From the IMG/VR virus record IMGVR_UViG_3300046529_000277, positions 1 to 40,180 of that record: a stretch of DNA of 40,180 nt, one strand, 5' to 3'. This stretch comes from a virus. The notes under the pieces are model-generated. The model was not told where the DNA came from, did no database searches, and saw only the letters and a program-made list of their open reading frames with translations. Numbering within the stretch: the stretch's first letter is position 1; every line of letters starts with the position of its first letter. The position numbers and the translations under genes were made by a program. Below, in pieces: positions 1 through 8,977 of this stretch.

Positions 1-279
1 CGTGCCAATGACTAGGTACGTGCCAGGAACCCCGGGCGTGTACCTACTCGGGTTAGTCGTGGTGCTGTGCCCGTTGTAGTTGTCGACTACTTCAGTGTCG
101 ATGTTGAGTGCGGCCCAGATGCCAGACGTGAGACTCTGCGCGGTCGCCTGATACCCGCTGAACATGGGCCGGTTCAGCATGTAGGTAAGGCCGTTGAAGA
201 CCTGCGCATTCCAGAGCGCGCTAGTGATCAGAACGCCAGGCGTTTCCTGCGCCGGTACTGGAACGGGAAGGTTTGTCAT
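1..279 (-). CDS. Tail protein, N-terminal part (gene crosses the circle junction)
   Basis: ATG at 279 opens a frame that runs off the left edge and continues without a break at 40053, ending with TAA at 39799; the joined product is 177 aa. The N-terminal half reads MTNLPVPVPAQETPGV followed by residues typical of phage tail or receptor-binding N-termini (ALWNAQVFNGLTYMLNRP). The C-terminal half is rich in Gly, Thr, Ala and Asn, like a small beta-sandwich fibre tip. It sits between the large tail-tip gene and the endolysin, where receptor-binding or accessory tail proteins are usual. The family is inferred from position and composition only. The first codons contain one copy of the 16-bp repeat (261-274 core). 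No strong ribosome site is seen. Confidence 0.75.
   Translation of the reverse strand, partial: MTNLPVPVPAQETPGVLITSALWNAQVFNGLTYMLNRPMFSGYQATAQSLTSGIWAALNIDTEVVDNYNGHSTTTNPSRYTPGVPGTYLVIGT
261..274 (-). promoter_or_regulatory. 16-bp asymmetric element, copy A (within 5' end of tail gene)
   Basis: On the minus strand this reads AAACCTTCCCGTTC, the 14-base core of the dispersed element. It lies at codons 3-7 of the 177-aa tail gene, the only copy inside coding sequence. The leading TG of the consensus is replaced here by TGAC. Confidence 0.6.
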
Positions 280-297
280 GCGAACCCCCAAGGGTGA

Positions 298-323
298 GGG
301 TCCTCCTCACGTGAGGAGGACCC
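298..323. repeat. Intergenic palindrome, copy 1 (26 bp)
   Basis: Perfect palindrome, half-site GGGTCCTCCTCAC. It abuts the stop codon of the 958-aa tail gene (TAG at 324-326) and precedes the next start by 18 nt. Confidence 0.95.
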
Positions 324-3200
324 CTAGTAGGCGAATGCGGTCGAGTCGAGGGCCGCCGCGAGGTCATAGGTAGTCGGGTCGGAGTTGGCAGCGCTAGGCA
401 GGGGCTCACCGACGAGAAAGCCGCTTGTGTGGCTGTGCGCCATAGGTGCAGTCAGCGCGATCACGGCGCTAGTCCACCCGGGCGAGGTGAACTGAACCGC
501 CGCAACGGTCATGGTCTCCGGCACGGGGCCACCTAGCCCGACAACCAGCCGTTGCCCGACCCCGATCTGAGAGGCAATCGGAGTTGCGTTGCCCGAGGCG
601 GGGACGTTGACCGTAATTGACGCGTCCCCTACGGCAGTTGCAGCCGCTAGCGTCGTGTGCCATGCCCCAAACTGCCCGTAGGTCAGCGGGTCGGCGGGGC
701 TGCACTGGAAAGTGACGAACGCTCCGCCGTTGTCGTCGAAATCCCACTGAATCGCTTCGATGAAGCATTCAATCTGAATCGGCGGGGCACCGGCCGGACG
801 TCGCATCAGGCGAATGCGCAAGCCTAGTTCGGCGACCATCACGGCAGACCACGCGGACGGGTTGCCCGAGAGGTTCACCTTCACCGACGTGACGCGCGGA
901 AGCGGCTGCTTGTAGCGCGACAGTAGGTAGTTCGCCGCATCCTGGCACTCAAGTGCACTGAGAGAGTTCACAGTTCGGGTCATGAGCCGAGGCATGTACG
1001 CCGCGATACTCGCCTGATCCTGCGCCGTGAAGACCTGTCCGGTCGACTGCTGCGTTACCTGAACGATGTTCGCTAGGTGGGTAGCGTCGTAGTCCAACTG
1101 ACAATCCTCGTACGGGATTTCGCCCGTGCCCTCGCCGAGGATGAACGAAGGGGTCAGCTGGTTGTATCGACCCGTGCGGCCTCGGAACCGAATGGTCCCG
1201 GAACCCTGCACCCAATGTGCCCCCGACTCGGTGTCGACGACTGCCTGTAGGGCCGACAGGGCGTCGGTACCGTCGAGGTCGTTGGCCGGACCCATCTTCG
1301 CCGTGTTACCGCTGTCAATCCACGTCCCGCCCGTGTACCCGGCGTAACGGAGGATGCGGGCGTACCGGGTACCGGTGGAGTCGCCAGAAGCCTGATTGCG
1401 CCACGCGCTGTACAGGTTGTTGATCTGAGTCTGGTTCAGCAGGTAGGGAATCTCAGAGACGTAGCTGATATCCCCCTTGAAGTTGAACGTCGCGAGGTTC
1501 CCGAGGGACTTCACGCGCCACCCGCCGACCGTGTCGCAACTGATCCCATACGGAAGCTGAGAGGGGTCGGACCAACCGGCCGAGGAAAACCCGCCCGTTG
1601 CGCCGTCGAGGCTGCCCAGGATGAGCCCCTGGGAATAGCTCATGCCAAACACGGCGAGGTGCCAGTTACCGTCACACGGGTTCACGGTGCCGTTCGTGGC
1701 GAACGTAGCTGACGGACCGAACGGCTGATTGGCGCTACCGGTCGACAGGTAGGCACCCGAGGTCTGAATCTGAACGTCGATGTCCGCGCCAGCGGGGCCG
1801 GTGCCGTTGTTCGAGCTATCGAAGCTCGACCACAACCGGGCGTCGTCCGTCGGCGACCCGCCCGTGTAGCGGAACGCGATGATTCGCGTCCACTCCTTCA
1901 CGTCGGCCGGACCGTTGATCCCGGCAGCGTCGAGAGACAGCATCGTTGCGCCGCCGTACGTGTTGCCGTTGGTCCCGGCTAGCGTTCCCGGCTGCCAGTT
2001 GGCAATGCTGCACACGGTCTTCGTCTCGGTGTAGACACCGGTCGTGGTGTTGGCTGCCGTGATCGCATTGCCGAACGTCAGCACCCCCGCGCCGTTCTTG
2101 CCGTTGACCAACTGCATGCCCGGGTAGTTACCCGTCGAGTCGGACGCTGTAGCGCTCCCTGCGGGGTCGTCAAGCTTGTATAGGAACCGGGGGCCTAGCG
2201 ACTTCAGTTCGGCCGTCAGCGGGTCACTCAGGGTGCACTGTGCCAGCAGTGCGAACGAGTCGACGGCAGTCGGGACGACTTCGCCTCGGCTTCCGCTGTC
2301 GGTGTACTGCGAAGGCCACCGCTCGACGAAGCCCGCGAAGATGGAATACCAGTAGCCGGGGTAAACCCACGGGGTGGCCGTGGTGCCCTTCTCCAGTTGC
2401 CACCCGTCCGTTTGGAACGTGATCGCTGCCGTAGTTGCGGCTGACAGGGTGATACCGACCCATGCGCCGGTAACGTCCGCCGGAGCAACGCCGCTCACCT
2501 GAATCTGCGTCCACGTGGCCGAGGCGCTACCGGTGAGGGTAAAGACGTTGCTGCTAGACCACGACGTAGGCGAGGTGTCCATGCCGTGGTACCACCCGAT
2601 AGCCGGGGCAACCTGCATCGTGGTGCCCGGGGTGATGTCCCGGACGTACATGGAAATCGTGTACGCCTGCCCCGGGGCAACCGCCACTCGGCCAGTGCGC
2701 GCGATGAACGGGTACATCGGGGTTGCGGCCGGAATGGCGTACTGAAACACCGAAGTCTCTTCGTACGCCACACCCGCACCGAGCACGGCAACAATGCCGC
2801 CGGTCGGGTCTACGTCGCTGTACACGCCAATGTCACTGCTCTGCGGGTTGTAGCCCTGCGCCCAACCGTCGCCACCCGTGGCGATCGGCTGAGGGAGGAT
2901 GTTCACCTTCGGGGCGTACATGAGCCGTCGCCGGAACGGCTGGTAAGGCTTGATCAGGTTCGCCCATGGACCGGCCGTGTTCAGCGGATCAAGGGCACCA
3001 TCGGTGTTGTCGAGGGTTCCGTCATACTCCCCCGCCTGAACCTGGTCGAGTTCGTACTGACGCCCTCGGCGAACCGACACACTGTGCCGCGTACGGCTGG
3101 TGAGGTCGATCCACCGGTCATACGGAATGCCCCCCGTGTTGGCACCGTAGAAGGGTGCCCAAGAGTCCTCGACTAGTGCGTACTTCGTGTTGAGAACCAC
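324..3200 (-). CDS. Large minor tail (tail-tip) protein with LamG-like domain
   Basis: 958 aa if started at GTG 3200, which has a GGGAGG ribosome site 8 nt upstream; the longer open frame would read through the palindrome. The N-terminal 100 residues carry the RRGRQYELDQVQAGEYDGTLDN region that is characteristic of actinophage minor tail proteins. The middle (roughly residues 350-600) looks like a concanavalin/LamG fold (LYKLDDPAGSATASDSTGNY; later DGNWHLAVFGMSYSQG), suggesting glycan binding. The C-terminal third has a tail-associated baseplate-like character. It directly follows the tape measure, and apart from the 177-aa gene no other tail-tip gene exists, so it probably combines distal-tail and host-recognition roles. 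The assignment to minor tail is firm; the sub-roles are inference. Confidence 0.88.
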   Translation of the reverse strand: MVLNTKYALVEDSWAPFYGANTGGIPYDRWIDLTSRTRHSVSVRRGRQYELDQVQAGEYDGTLDNTDGALDPLNTAGPWANLIKPYQPFRRRLMYAPKVNILPQPIATGGDGWAQGYNPQSSDIGVYSDVDPTGGIVAVLGAGVAYEETSVFQYAIPAATPMYPFIARTGRVAVAPGQAYTISMYVRDITPGTTMQVAPAIGWYHGMDTSPTSWSSSNVFTLTGSASATWTQIQVSGVAPADVTGAWVGITLSAATTAAITFQTDGWQLEKGTTATPWVYPGYWYSIFAGFVERWPSQYTDSGSRGEVVPTAVDSFALLAQCTLSDPLTAELKSLGPRFLYKLDDPAGSATASDSTGNYPGMQLVNGKNGAGVLTFGNAITAANTTTGVYTETKTVCSIANWQPGTLAGTNGNTYGGATMLSLDAAGINGPADVKEWTRIIAFRYTGGSPTDDARLWSSFDSSNNGTGPAGADIDVQIQTSGAYLSTGSANQPFGPSATFATNGTVNPCDGNWHLAVFGMSYSQGLILGSLDGATGGFSSAGWSDPSQLPYGISCDTVGGWRVKSLGNLATFNFKGDISYVSEIPYLLNQTQINNLYSAWRNQASGDSTGTRYARILRYAGYTGGTWIDSGNTAKMGPANDLDGTDALSALQAVVDTESGAHWVQGSGTIRFRGRTGRYNQLTPSFILGEGTGEIPYEDCQLDYDATHLANIVQVTQQSTGQVFTAQDQASIAAYMPRLMTRTVNSLSALECQDAANYLLSRYKQPLPRVTSVKVNLSGNPSAWSAVMVAELGLRIRLMRRPAGAPPIQIECFIEAIQWDFDDNGGAFVTFQCSPADPLTYGQFGAWHTTLAAATAVGDASITVNVPASGNATPIASQIGVGQRLVVGLGGPVPETMTVAAVQFTSPGWTSAVIALTAPMAHSHTSGFLVGEPLPSAANSDPTTYDLAAALDSTAFAY

Positions 3201-3220
3201 TTGGGCACCCTCCCTGTAGG

Positions 3221-3244
3221 GGTCCTCCTCACGTGAGGAGGACC
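3221..3244. repeat. Intergenic palindrome, copy 2 (24 bp)
   Basis: Perfect palindrome overlapping the last base of the tape-measure stop codon (TAG at 3244-3246). The downstream tail gene has its own separate ribosome site. Confidence 0.95.
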
Positions 3245-6200
3245 TAACGCCGGTACGGCTGCCACGTGGTGGAACTACGCCCACCCAACCGCAGCATTTC
3301 TTGCTGGAACAGGTCCCGAAGGTCCCGCTCACTCTTCACCGTGCCGTGCACTTCGATGTGCAGATGGTTGTGAACCACGCCAGCGCCACCACTCAGGCGC
3401 GAACCCCCCGACAGAGTCGGAGCGGAACCCGCTCGAACTAGCGCATTGCTGAGCCCGGTCACGGCGTTGACGGCAGTACCGGCACCGCCCGTGATACCGC
3501 CCGCTAGACCGGACGTGATGAACCCGCCGATCTCGGCGAAGACGCGACTCGGGCTGTGAATGCCTAGAGCCTTCTTAATCGCGTTCTTCATGCTCTCTGC
3601 GATCTTCAGCATTTGCTTCTCGATCGCCGCTTGCTGCGACTGAAGCCCCTTGATCAGCCCCTTAGCAGAGTCGATGCCCGCGCCGTACATGCTGTCCGCC
3701 ACCGTGGTTCCGGTCGCATTAGCCGACGTGGTCAGCGTCTTCTGCATTTGGTTTAGCTGCTGAATCTGAGAGACATTCGCCTGCGCAAGCGCCGAGGCAG
3801 TGTCGCCACCCTGGCTCACGCCACTACTGGCAATCTGCGCAATCAGGTCACTGGAAAGACCCATCGCCTTAAGCCGGTTGAGATTGCTCGCGAACTGCTG
3901 CGCCTGCTGTACCTGCTGCTGCATGTTCGAGACCACGTCACCAGCGCCGAGGGGCATACCGTTTCCGTCGCTCTGCATGACCACGGACGCGTTCTGCATG
4001 ATGCCCGATGCAATGTTGTTCTTCTCGTCAGTCCAAGACTTCTGAAGGTTGGCCAGGTTCGCCTGAGCCGTCTTCAGCTTGGCTGCTACGGCATCACGCT
4101 GCGCCGCGAGCTTTTCGAGCTGCTGCCCCTCCTTTACCGTGTACTTCGCGAGCGAAGCCGACGCACGGGTGTGCATGTCGTTGAGAAGGCCGAGGGTCTT
4201 GTTCAGGGCGGACTTCACCTGAGACTGAGTACCGGTTAGACCGGCGACCAGACCTAGGGAAATGTACTGTCCAAGCTGAGTGAAGACCTTCGAGGGCGAG
4301 GCAATCTGTAGCTCTGACTTGAAGTGGTCGACCATGCCCGAGGCCACGCCTCGCACTGCCGTGTGCGCAATGCCCGCATTCGCCTCGACACCGACAGCGA
4401 TACCGTGCGGAATCCACCGGCCGACCTCGTTCGCAAAGACCCGAGAAGGCGAGAAGATACCGAGGGCGGACTTCGCCGAGCTGACGAGTGAACTAGCCGT
4501 CTTCTTAACGGCGTTGACGGCCGCGCCTGCCATGCTTTCGACGCCCTTGATCAGTCCCTCGATCAGGGCTGATCCCGCGCTGTAGAGCAGTGAGCCGAAG
4601 TCGCCGATCAGCGACCCTAGGAAGTGGGTCACGTCCCCGAAAGCCTGAGTTACCAGCTTCAACAGGTCGTGCCACGCCTTGCCCCAGTGGCCCGTGATGA
4701 CGTCGAGGATTACCCCGATTGTGTTCATCACAATGTGCATAACCGTGGTGATCGCATTTGAAATCGCGTCCCAGACCAGCACGACGACGCCCTTGATTAC
4801 CGCCCAAGCGACATTCCACGCGCCTTGCAGCAGGACCATTCCAGCCTTCAGGAACCCCCACACGACCGACGCGTCATTCTTAACGATGGTCCATACGAGC
4901 GACCACGCTTCGCTGATCTCCGTCGAGTGCGAGGACCACCAGCCGGTCAGGTCCGCCATTCGTGCGCGGAGCCACTTCAGCACGTTGTCGTCGAACCACT
5001 TCGCGAGGGCGTGCACGGCGTTGACGCCAATGTTCCATATCGCGTGGAATGCAGCCATCGCGACGGACCACGTAGCGGTGAAGAACTTCGCCACCGCCGG
5101 GATATCCGTCTTGATCCAGTTCCACACGGAACGCCAGTGCATAATCAGCATGACCAGTGCAGCCACAAGGGCCATTACACCGACCACAATCCACGTCACC
5201 GGGTTAGCGAGAATGGCAGCCGTGAAGCTCCACGCGGCGACCGCAGCAGCAGCGAGACCGATTGCCAGGACACCGCCGATAGCGGACGCGAGGACGATTA
5301 CCGCTGCACGGTGCTTAGTCAGCCACGTGACGCCGGTAGAAAGCCAACCGACCATCTTCGTTGCGTACGGCAGTAGAACCTGACCGATCGAAATGCCTAC
5401 GGCCTCGATTGAGCCCTTAGCCTCGGCCATGCGCTGATTGAAAGTCTTTTGGACGTCAGCCCAACCTTCAATCCCGGTCCCGCCGTCCTTAACGTGCTGT
5501 GCCACCCCGGCGACATTGGCCTGAAACGTCGCCATGTGGTCGCCGGTCAACTGGAGAGCGCCCATCATCGACTTTGTACCGCCGACCATAGTCGCCAGTG
5601 CGCCGATATAGGTCTTCTGAGACCCGGACATCTTCTCTAGCTGAGACTGATAGTCCTTACCCGACTTCGCGGCCTTCGTCAGGGTGTTGATAAGGACGGT
5701 CCCCGAGGGGCCCATCTTGTCCTTAATCGCACTGGTGAGGGTCGTCAGGGTGGCAGCGAGACCCTTTGAGCCGAGTTCCTTCGCGACCCCGACAGCGGAT
5801 AGCCCGAGACCCTTCATGGTCGCTGCGGCCTTAGCCGACGGGTTCGACAGCATGCCGATTGTCTGCTTCAGGTACGTTGCAGCGACGTCCGCCGAGGTGC
5901 CCTGACTGGTCATCGTGGCCATTGCGCCGAGGACTTCGTTCAGCCCGACATGCGCCGCCGAGGAGACCGGCAGAATGGACGCCATCGAACCCGCGAGGGC
6001 TTCGAGATTCGTCTTTCCCTCGGCCTCGGTGCCGATCAGGGCGTTCATGACGTCAGTCATGTTCTGCTGCTTCTGTGCTGCCGTACCGGTGTTCATGCTG
6101 TAGGCATTCATCGCGGTAGTGACAGCGTCGGTCACGGTGGCGAGGTCGGCAGCGCCAACCTTCGCACCCATAGCCGACGTCTTCAGCAGGTTAAGCGCGT

Positions 6201-6579
6201 CCTGTCCGTGGTAACCGGCGGACTCGACCATGTACAGGCCGGACGTCAGAGACTCGGTCGACTGACCGACTTCCCCCGCCATCTTCAGCACGCCGGAACC
6301 GACCATGCCCATGTTCGAGGCAAGTTCACCGGCACCCGTGCGGACTCGCGTCATCTGAGTCTGAAAATCCGCCGCCATGTGGACGGTCTTCACGGCAGCC
6401 GCAGCAGCAGCAACACCGACACCGAGAAGGGCCGCCTTAGAGACAGCCCCTAGCTTGGAGAGGTTTCCCCCGCCCTCCTTCTCGACCGACGCAAGCTCGG
6501 ACTTAACACCTCGGGTTGTGGCGTATAGACCGGTCGCCTTACCTAGGAACTCGATAAACACCGGGGGTAGGGACGACAC
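3244..6579 (-). CDS. Tape measure protein
   Basis: 1111 aa from GTG 6579, the longest gene, setting tail length during assembly and carried inside the tail tube. An Ala-rich hydrophobic stretch lies near residue 55. A long hydrophobic block of at least two membrane-like segments lies around 425-480. Three SPS(R/K)VF motifs (near residues 710, 760 and 1010) are hallmarks of TP901-type tape measures, and a coiled-coil Gln-rich section precedes the last. It follows the frameshifted chaperone genes and the gp10-like gene and precedes the tail-tip gene, the expected place. Assignment is secure. Confidence 0.95.
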   Translation of the reverse strand: MSSLPPVFIEFLGKATGLYATTRGVKSELASVEKEGGGNLSKLGAVSKAALLGVGVAAAAAAVKTVHMAADFQTQMTRVRTGAGELASNMGMVGSGVLKMAGEVGQSTESLTSGLYMVESAGYHGQDALNLLKTSAMGAKVGAADLATVTDAVTTAMNAYSMNTGTAAQKQQNMTDVMNALIGTEAEGKTNLEALAGSMASILPVSSAAHVGLNEVLGAMATMTSQGTSADVAATYLKQTIGMLSNPSAKAAATMKGLGLSAVGVAKELGSKGLAATLTTLTSAIKDKMGPSGTVLINTLTKAAKSGKDYQSQLEKMSGSQKTYIGALATMVGGTKSMMGALQLTGDHMATFQANVAGVAQHVKDGGTGIEGWADVQKTFNQRMAEAKGSIEAVGISIGQVLLPYATKMVGWLSTGVTWLTKHRAAVIVLASAIGGVLAIGLAAAAVAAWSFTAAILANPVTWIVVGVMALVAALVMLIMHWRSVWNWIKTDIPAVAKFFTATWSVAMAAFHAIWNIGVNAVHALAKWFDDNVLKWLRARMADLTGWWSSHSTEISEAWSLVWTIVKNDASVVWGFLKAGMVLLQGAWNVAWAVIKGVVVLVWDAISNAITTVMHIVMNTIGVILDVITGHWGKAWHDLLKLVTQAFGDVTHFLGSLIGDFGSLLYSAGSALIEGLIKGVESMAGAAVNAVKKTASSLVSSAKSALGIFSPSRVFANEVGRWIPHGIAVGVEANAGIAHTAVRGVASGMVDHFKSELQIASPSKVFTQLGQYISLGLVAGLTGTQSQVKSALNKTLGLLNDMHTRASASLAKYTVKEGQQLEKLAAQRDAVAAKLKTAQANLANLQKSWTDEKNNIASGIMQNASVVMQSDGNGMPLGAGDVVSNMQQQVQQAQQFASNLNRLKAMGLSSDLIAQIASSGVSQGGDTASALAQANVSQIQQLNQMQKTLTTSANATGTTVADSMYGAGIDSAKGLIKGLQSQQAAIEKQMLKIAESMKNAIKKALGIHSPSRVFAEIGGFITSGLAGGITGGAGTAVNAVTGLSNALVRAGSAPTLSGGSRLSGGAGVVHNHLHIEVHGTVKSERDLRDLFQQEMLRLGGRSSTTWQPYRR

Positions 6580-6591
6580 TCTGACCCCCTT

Positions 6592-7071
6592 TTACTTTTG
6601 AGTGGCCTTTAGCCACGCGGCGTGATAAATGGCCGGAATCTTCGGCTTGACCTTCTCGACTCCGGGCTTCATGTACGGGTACGCGCCTTCGACCTTCGCG
6701 CGATAGACGTTCGTCGAGCTTTCTCGACCACCCGCACCGACACCGCCGGACCAACCGCCCTCGACCTTCTTAGGTCGCTTCACGGAGCCAACGGCCCGGC
6801 GAAGGTGGCCGGTTAGCTGACCCGGGCCGCCGGACTTCGCCACGTGCGGCGGATTCAGCTTCAGGTTCACGGCGACACCCGACTTGCCTGCGCCTCGGTG
6901 ATCCCACCGGGCACGACCGCGCATTCCCGACCTGACGGCCGTCTTCGCCGCCTGTTGCGACTTCTTGAGTGCTGCGAGGGTGGCTAGGTCAACCTGCCGG
7001 TCCATGCGGGTAAGTGCTGCCTCGGCCTCGGATACGGTGGCACGGAAGCCACCCGTTATTCCGTCAGCCAC
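6592..7071 (-). CDS. HK97 gp10-like head-tail or tail-completion protein
   Basis: 159 aa from GTG 7071. The ribosome site AGGAGG, 4 nt upstream, is supplied by the right arm of palindrome copy 3, so hairpin formation would occlude it. The protein is basic, with the GHLRRAVGSVK segment and a C-terminal YPYMKPGVEKVKPKIPAIYHAAW segment typical of HK97-gp10-like proteins, which complete the head-tail joint or tail top. In most siphoviruses this gene lies before the major tail gene; here it lies between the tail chaperones and the tape measure, 12 nt from the latter. The family call rests on motif resemblance. Confidence 0.7.
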   Translation of the reverse strand: MADGITGGFRATVSEAEAALTRMDRQVDLATLAALKKSQQAAKTAVRSGMRGRARWDHRGAGKSGVAVNLKLNPPHVAKSGGPGQLTGHLRRAVGSVKRPKKVEGGWSGGVGAGGRESSTNVYRAKVEGAYPYMKPGVEKVKPKIPAIYHAAWLKATQK

Positions 7072-7072
7072 G

Positions 7073-7096
7073 GGTCCTCCTCACGTGAGGAGGACC
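7073..7096. repeat. Intergenic palindrome, copy 3 (24 bp)
   Basis: Perfect palindrome 8 nt after the tail chaperone T-frame stop and only 1 base before the GTG start of the gp10-like gene, whose Shine-Dalgarno sequence it contains. Confidence 0.95.
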
Positions 7097-7104
7097 TTAG
7101 GGCG

Positions 7105-7366
7105 TCATGCATTGTTCGCCCTCTCCTGCTGCGCCGCGCGCACCTTCTCGACCGTGTCGTCAACGGCTAGAAGCCAATCGAGTTCAAGGGCCGATTCGCC
7201 GTCGAGGTCGGACGGGCGACAATGCAACAGCGTGCAGAGTCGCCACGTCCGATACTCCTCGGATGGGTACTCGTCCGGCGTGTAAGAGGTATTCCCCTCC
7301 AGCGCCGAAGCTAGGCGACGGAGGGCACGGTAGGGGAGTCCGCCGCCGGGGTCGGCTCGAAGTCAG
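7105..7366 (-). CDS. Tail assembly chaperone T extension, made by -1 frameshift
   Basis: The frame is open from just after a TGA near 7366 down to TGA at 7105-7107 and is in the -1 frame relative to the G gene. It lacks an ATG or GTG start near its 5' end. From the overlap on it reads RALRRLASALEGNTSYTPDE, then EYRTWRLCTLLHC and LDWLLAVDDTVEKV, which resembles the second half of phage GT chaperones (charged, helical, ending in QQERANNA). It lies between the G gene and the tape measure, the canonical place for a G/GT pair that chaperones the tape measure. The slip must occur between about 7366 and the G stop at 7311. I see no textbook XXXYYYZ heptamer; a C run (TCC CCT) near 7330-7340 is the best candidate. 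Confidence 0.75.
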
Positions 7367-7778
7367 GCATGATCTCCTTCAGGTACGGGCTGACGACAGT
7401 CCGTAGGGCGTCGAGATCACGCCCGGGAAGGTCCTGACAGGCGTCCGCAGTGACCGGGAAGCCGTAGGACCAACCACGGACCGCAGCGACGATCAGGGCG
7501 TCATTCAGACCTTCGAGAAGGTCGAACGCCTCGCCCATACCCGCAGCGATCCGAAGCTGAGCCTCGGGAGTCAGGTCGGTGCCCTCGGACTTCTGAGCCT
7601 CGGCGACAGCCGCAGCGAAGGCAGGCATGCCCGCGAGGGTGGTCTGAATCCGCTTGATCGGGCGACGAAGACGCTCGGTGACGTCACTGACGGGGCGAAG
7701 GTCGGCAGTCGCGCCGGACGGCAGCAGCACGTGAGAAGCCTCGGCCGGGTTGACGGTGGAAACGGTGACGTCGGTCAT
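7311..7778 (-). CDS. Tail assembly chaperone G
   Basis: 155 aa, ATG 7778, overlapping the major tail stop (TAATG). It has the acidic, helical composition of tail chaperones: GATADLRPVSDVTERLRRP near the start, and LNDALIVAAVRGWSYGFPV in the middle, a segment common in actinophage G proteins that cover tail subunit numbers. Together with the -1 frame downstream it should give a minor GT fusion that binds the tape measure while G binds the tail tube protein. Identified by position, composition and the overlapping frame. Confidence 0.85.
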   Translation of the reverse strand: MTDVTVSTVNPAEASHVLLPSGATADLRPVSDVTERLRRPIKRIQTTLAGMPAFAAAVAEAQKSEGTDLTPEAQLRIAAGMGEAFDLLEGLNDALIVAAVRGWSYGFPVTADACQDLPGRDLDALRTVVSPYLKEIMPDFEPTPAADSPTVPSVA

Positions 7779-8743
7779 TACTTGAACACTCCAGAAGCTA
7801 TGCCGTTGGTGAGGGTGGCCTTAATCGGGGAGTAACCCGCCGAGGTGCCAATGTCGGTGATGTTCGCAACCGCAGTGAAGGTGACCGGGATTTCGACGTA
7901 ATCCTTGCCCCGGGTGATGTCCGCAGCGCTGTAAGCGCACTTAGACATGTGCAGGGTCAGGCCGGTAGCGGTGAGGCCGGTACCCTGCGACCACGCGAAT
8001 TCGAGGGCGGGCTGAACCTGAGTCAGGTAGTTGGTCAGCGCGGTGTCGTCCTCCATGATGAGCGTCATCTTTCCGTCGACACTCACCGGACCGGACCACA
8101 GTGCGGCCGGACCCTGCGACCCGTCGACAGCGTTCAGCACAGTGACCGGTCGCTTGATGGTCACCTCGGCGTCGAGGACGCCGGTCGAGAGGGTGCCGCC
8201 GATCTTCGCGGTACCAGACCAGCCGGTGAACGGCGGGACGCTGGTGAAGCTCGACGTCGGCAGGGTCGCCGTGACGCTGCCCTGAGAAGTGGCCTTCGCC
8301 GAGAAGGTCAGAAGGCCGTCAGCGTTCCACTTCAGACCCAGCTCGGAGAACTTCGCGCCCGCATACGCCCGGGTGCCTACGGCGTACGCGTCGGTGACGG
8401 TGTACGAAGTCGGCTGCCCGGTACCGGAGTTCAGCACCGAGAAGGCGTGCGAGTAGGGGGCAGTCGCGCCGGTCGTGGTCAGGTCGCCGAGGACAGCCGC
8501 GAGAAGGAAGCCGAGAGTATCGGCGTACACGTCACCATCGAAGTCGATGGTCGAGTACACCGGCCCGGCAGTCTCGCCGTACGTCTCGACCATGCTGCCC
8601 CGCCACCCCTTGTCAGGGATCAGGGTCACAGCGTCCTTCGGCGTGATGGTCGACACCGGAAGGAAGGCAGTCGGGGGCACCGCAGTGCCGTAGACAGCCT
8701 CCTTCGCAATGCCGAGGAAACTCTTAGCCGTGCTCTGCGGCAT
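7778..8743 (-). CDS. Major tail protein (tube subunit)
   Basis: 321 aa from ATG 8743, translationally coupled to the upstream small gene (TAATG). The N-terminus FLGIAKEAVYGTAVPPTAFLP is characteristic of siphovirus tube proteins, as are the beta-rich, Thr/Ser/Gly-rich body (YSHAFSVLNSGTGQPTSYT; EIPVTFTAVANITDIG). It is the polymerising subunit of the tail tube. A longer open frame upstream is out of keeping with the coupling and has an odd Cys/Pro-rich composition, so it was not used. Confidence 0.92.
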   Translation of the reverse strand: MPQSTAKSFLGIAKEAVYGTAVPPTAFLPVSTITPKDAVTLIPDKGWRGSMVETYGETAGPVYSTIDFDGDVYADTLGFLLAAVLGDLTTTGATAPYSHAFSVLNSGTGQPTSYTVTDAYAVGTRAYAGAKFSELGLKWNADGLLTFSAKATSQGSVTATLPTSSFTSVPPFTGWSGTAKIGGTLSTGVLDAEVTIKRPVTVLNAVDGSQGPAALWSGPVSVDGKMTLIMEDDTALTNYLTQVQPALEFAWSQGTGLTATGLTLHMSKCAYSAADITRGKDYVEIPVTFTAVANITDIGTSAGYSPIKATLTNGIASGVFK

Positions 8744-8976
8744 TACGCAGCACCACCGTTCGAGGTCGGGGCCGCCTCGGTCGCGTCGATGACAGCGGGA
8801 GCGGCAGGGGCAGTGACAGGGGCAGGGGCAGGGGCCACCGGGGCGGAGTCGCCGAGGGCCGACCAACGGCCGTCCTCGGGGTCGGCATCCCAGTTGACGG
8901 AGTCACCGGGGCGAACCTCTCGGCCAATGCCGGGGTAATACCGGTCATCCGAACCGGTGTAGGTGAATGCGGGCAC
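8743..8976 (-). CDS. Small structural-region protein with Pro/Ala tail
   Basis: 77 aa from GTG 8976, ending in TAATG with the major tail start. The first half (AFTYTGSDDRYYPGIGREVRPGDSV) resembles the short proteins that precede major tail genes in actinophages. The second half is a low-complexity Ala/Pro stretch. It is possibly a head-tail or tail accessory protein; no firm function. Confidence 0.6.
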   Translation of the reverse strand: MPAFTYTGSDDRYYPGIGREVRPGDSVNWDADPEDGRWSALGDSAPVAPAPAPVTAPAAPAVIDATEAAPTSNGGAA

Positions 8977-8977
8977 G

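Noticed and set aside
2586-3176. 196-aa plus-strand frame opposite the tail-tip gene
   Set aside because: Arg/His-rich shadow frame, antisense to a firm gene.
4679-5383. Long plus-strand open frames opposite the tape measure
   Set aside because: They lie wholly antisense to a secure gene, have odd composition and no ribosome sites; high-GC shadow frames.
8743-8866. N-terminal extension of the major tail protein
   Set aside because: Would overlap the 77-aa gene in another frame; the TAATG coupling marks the true start.
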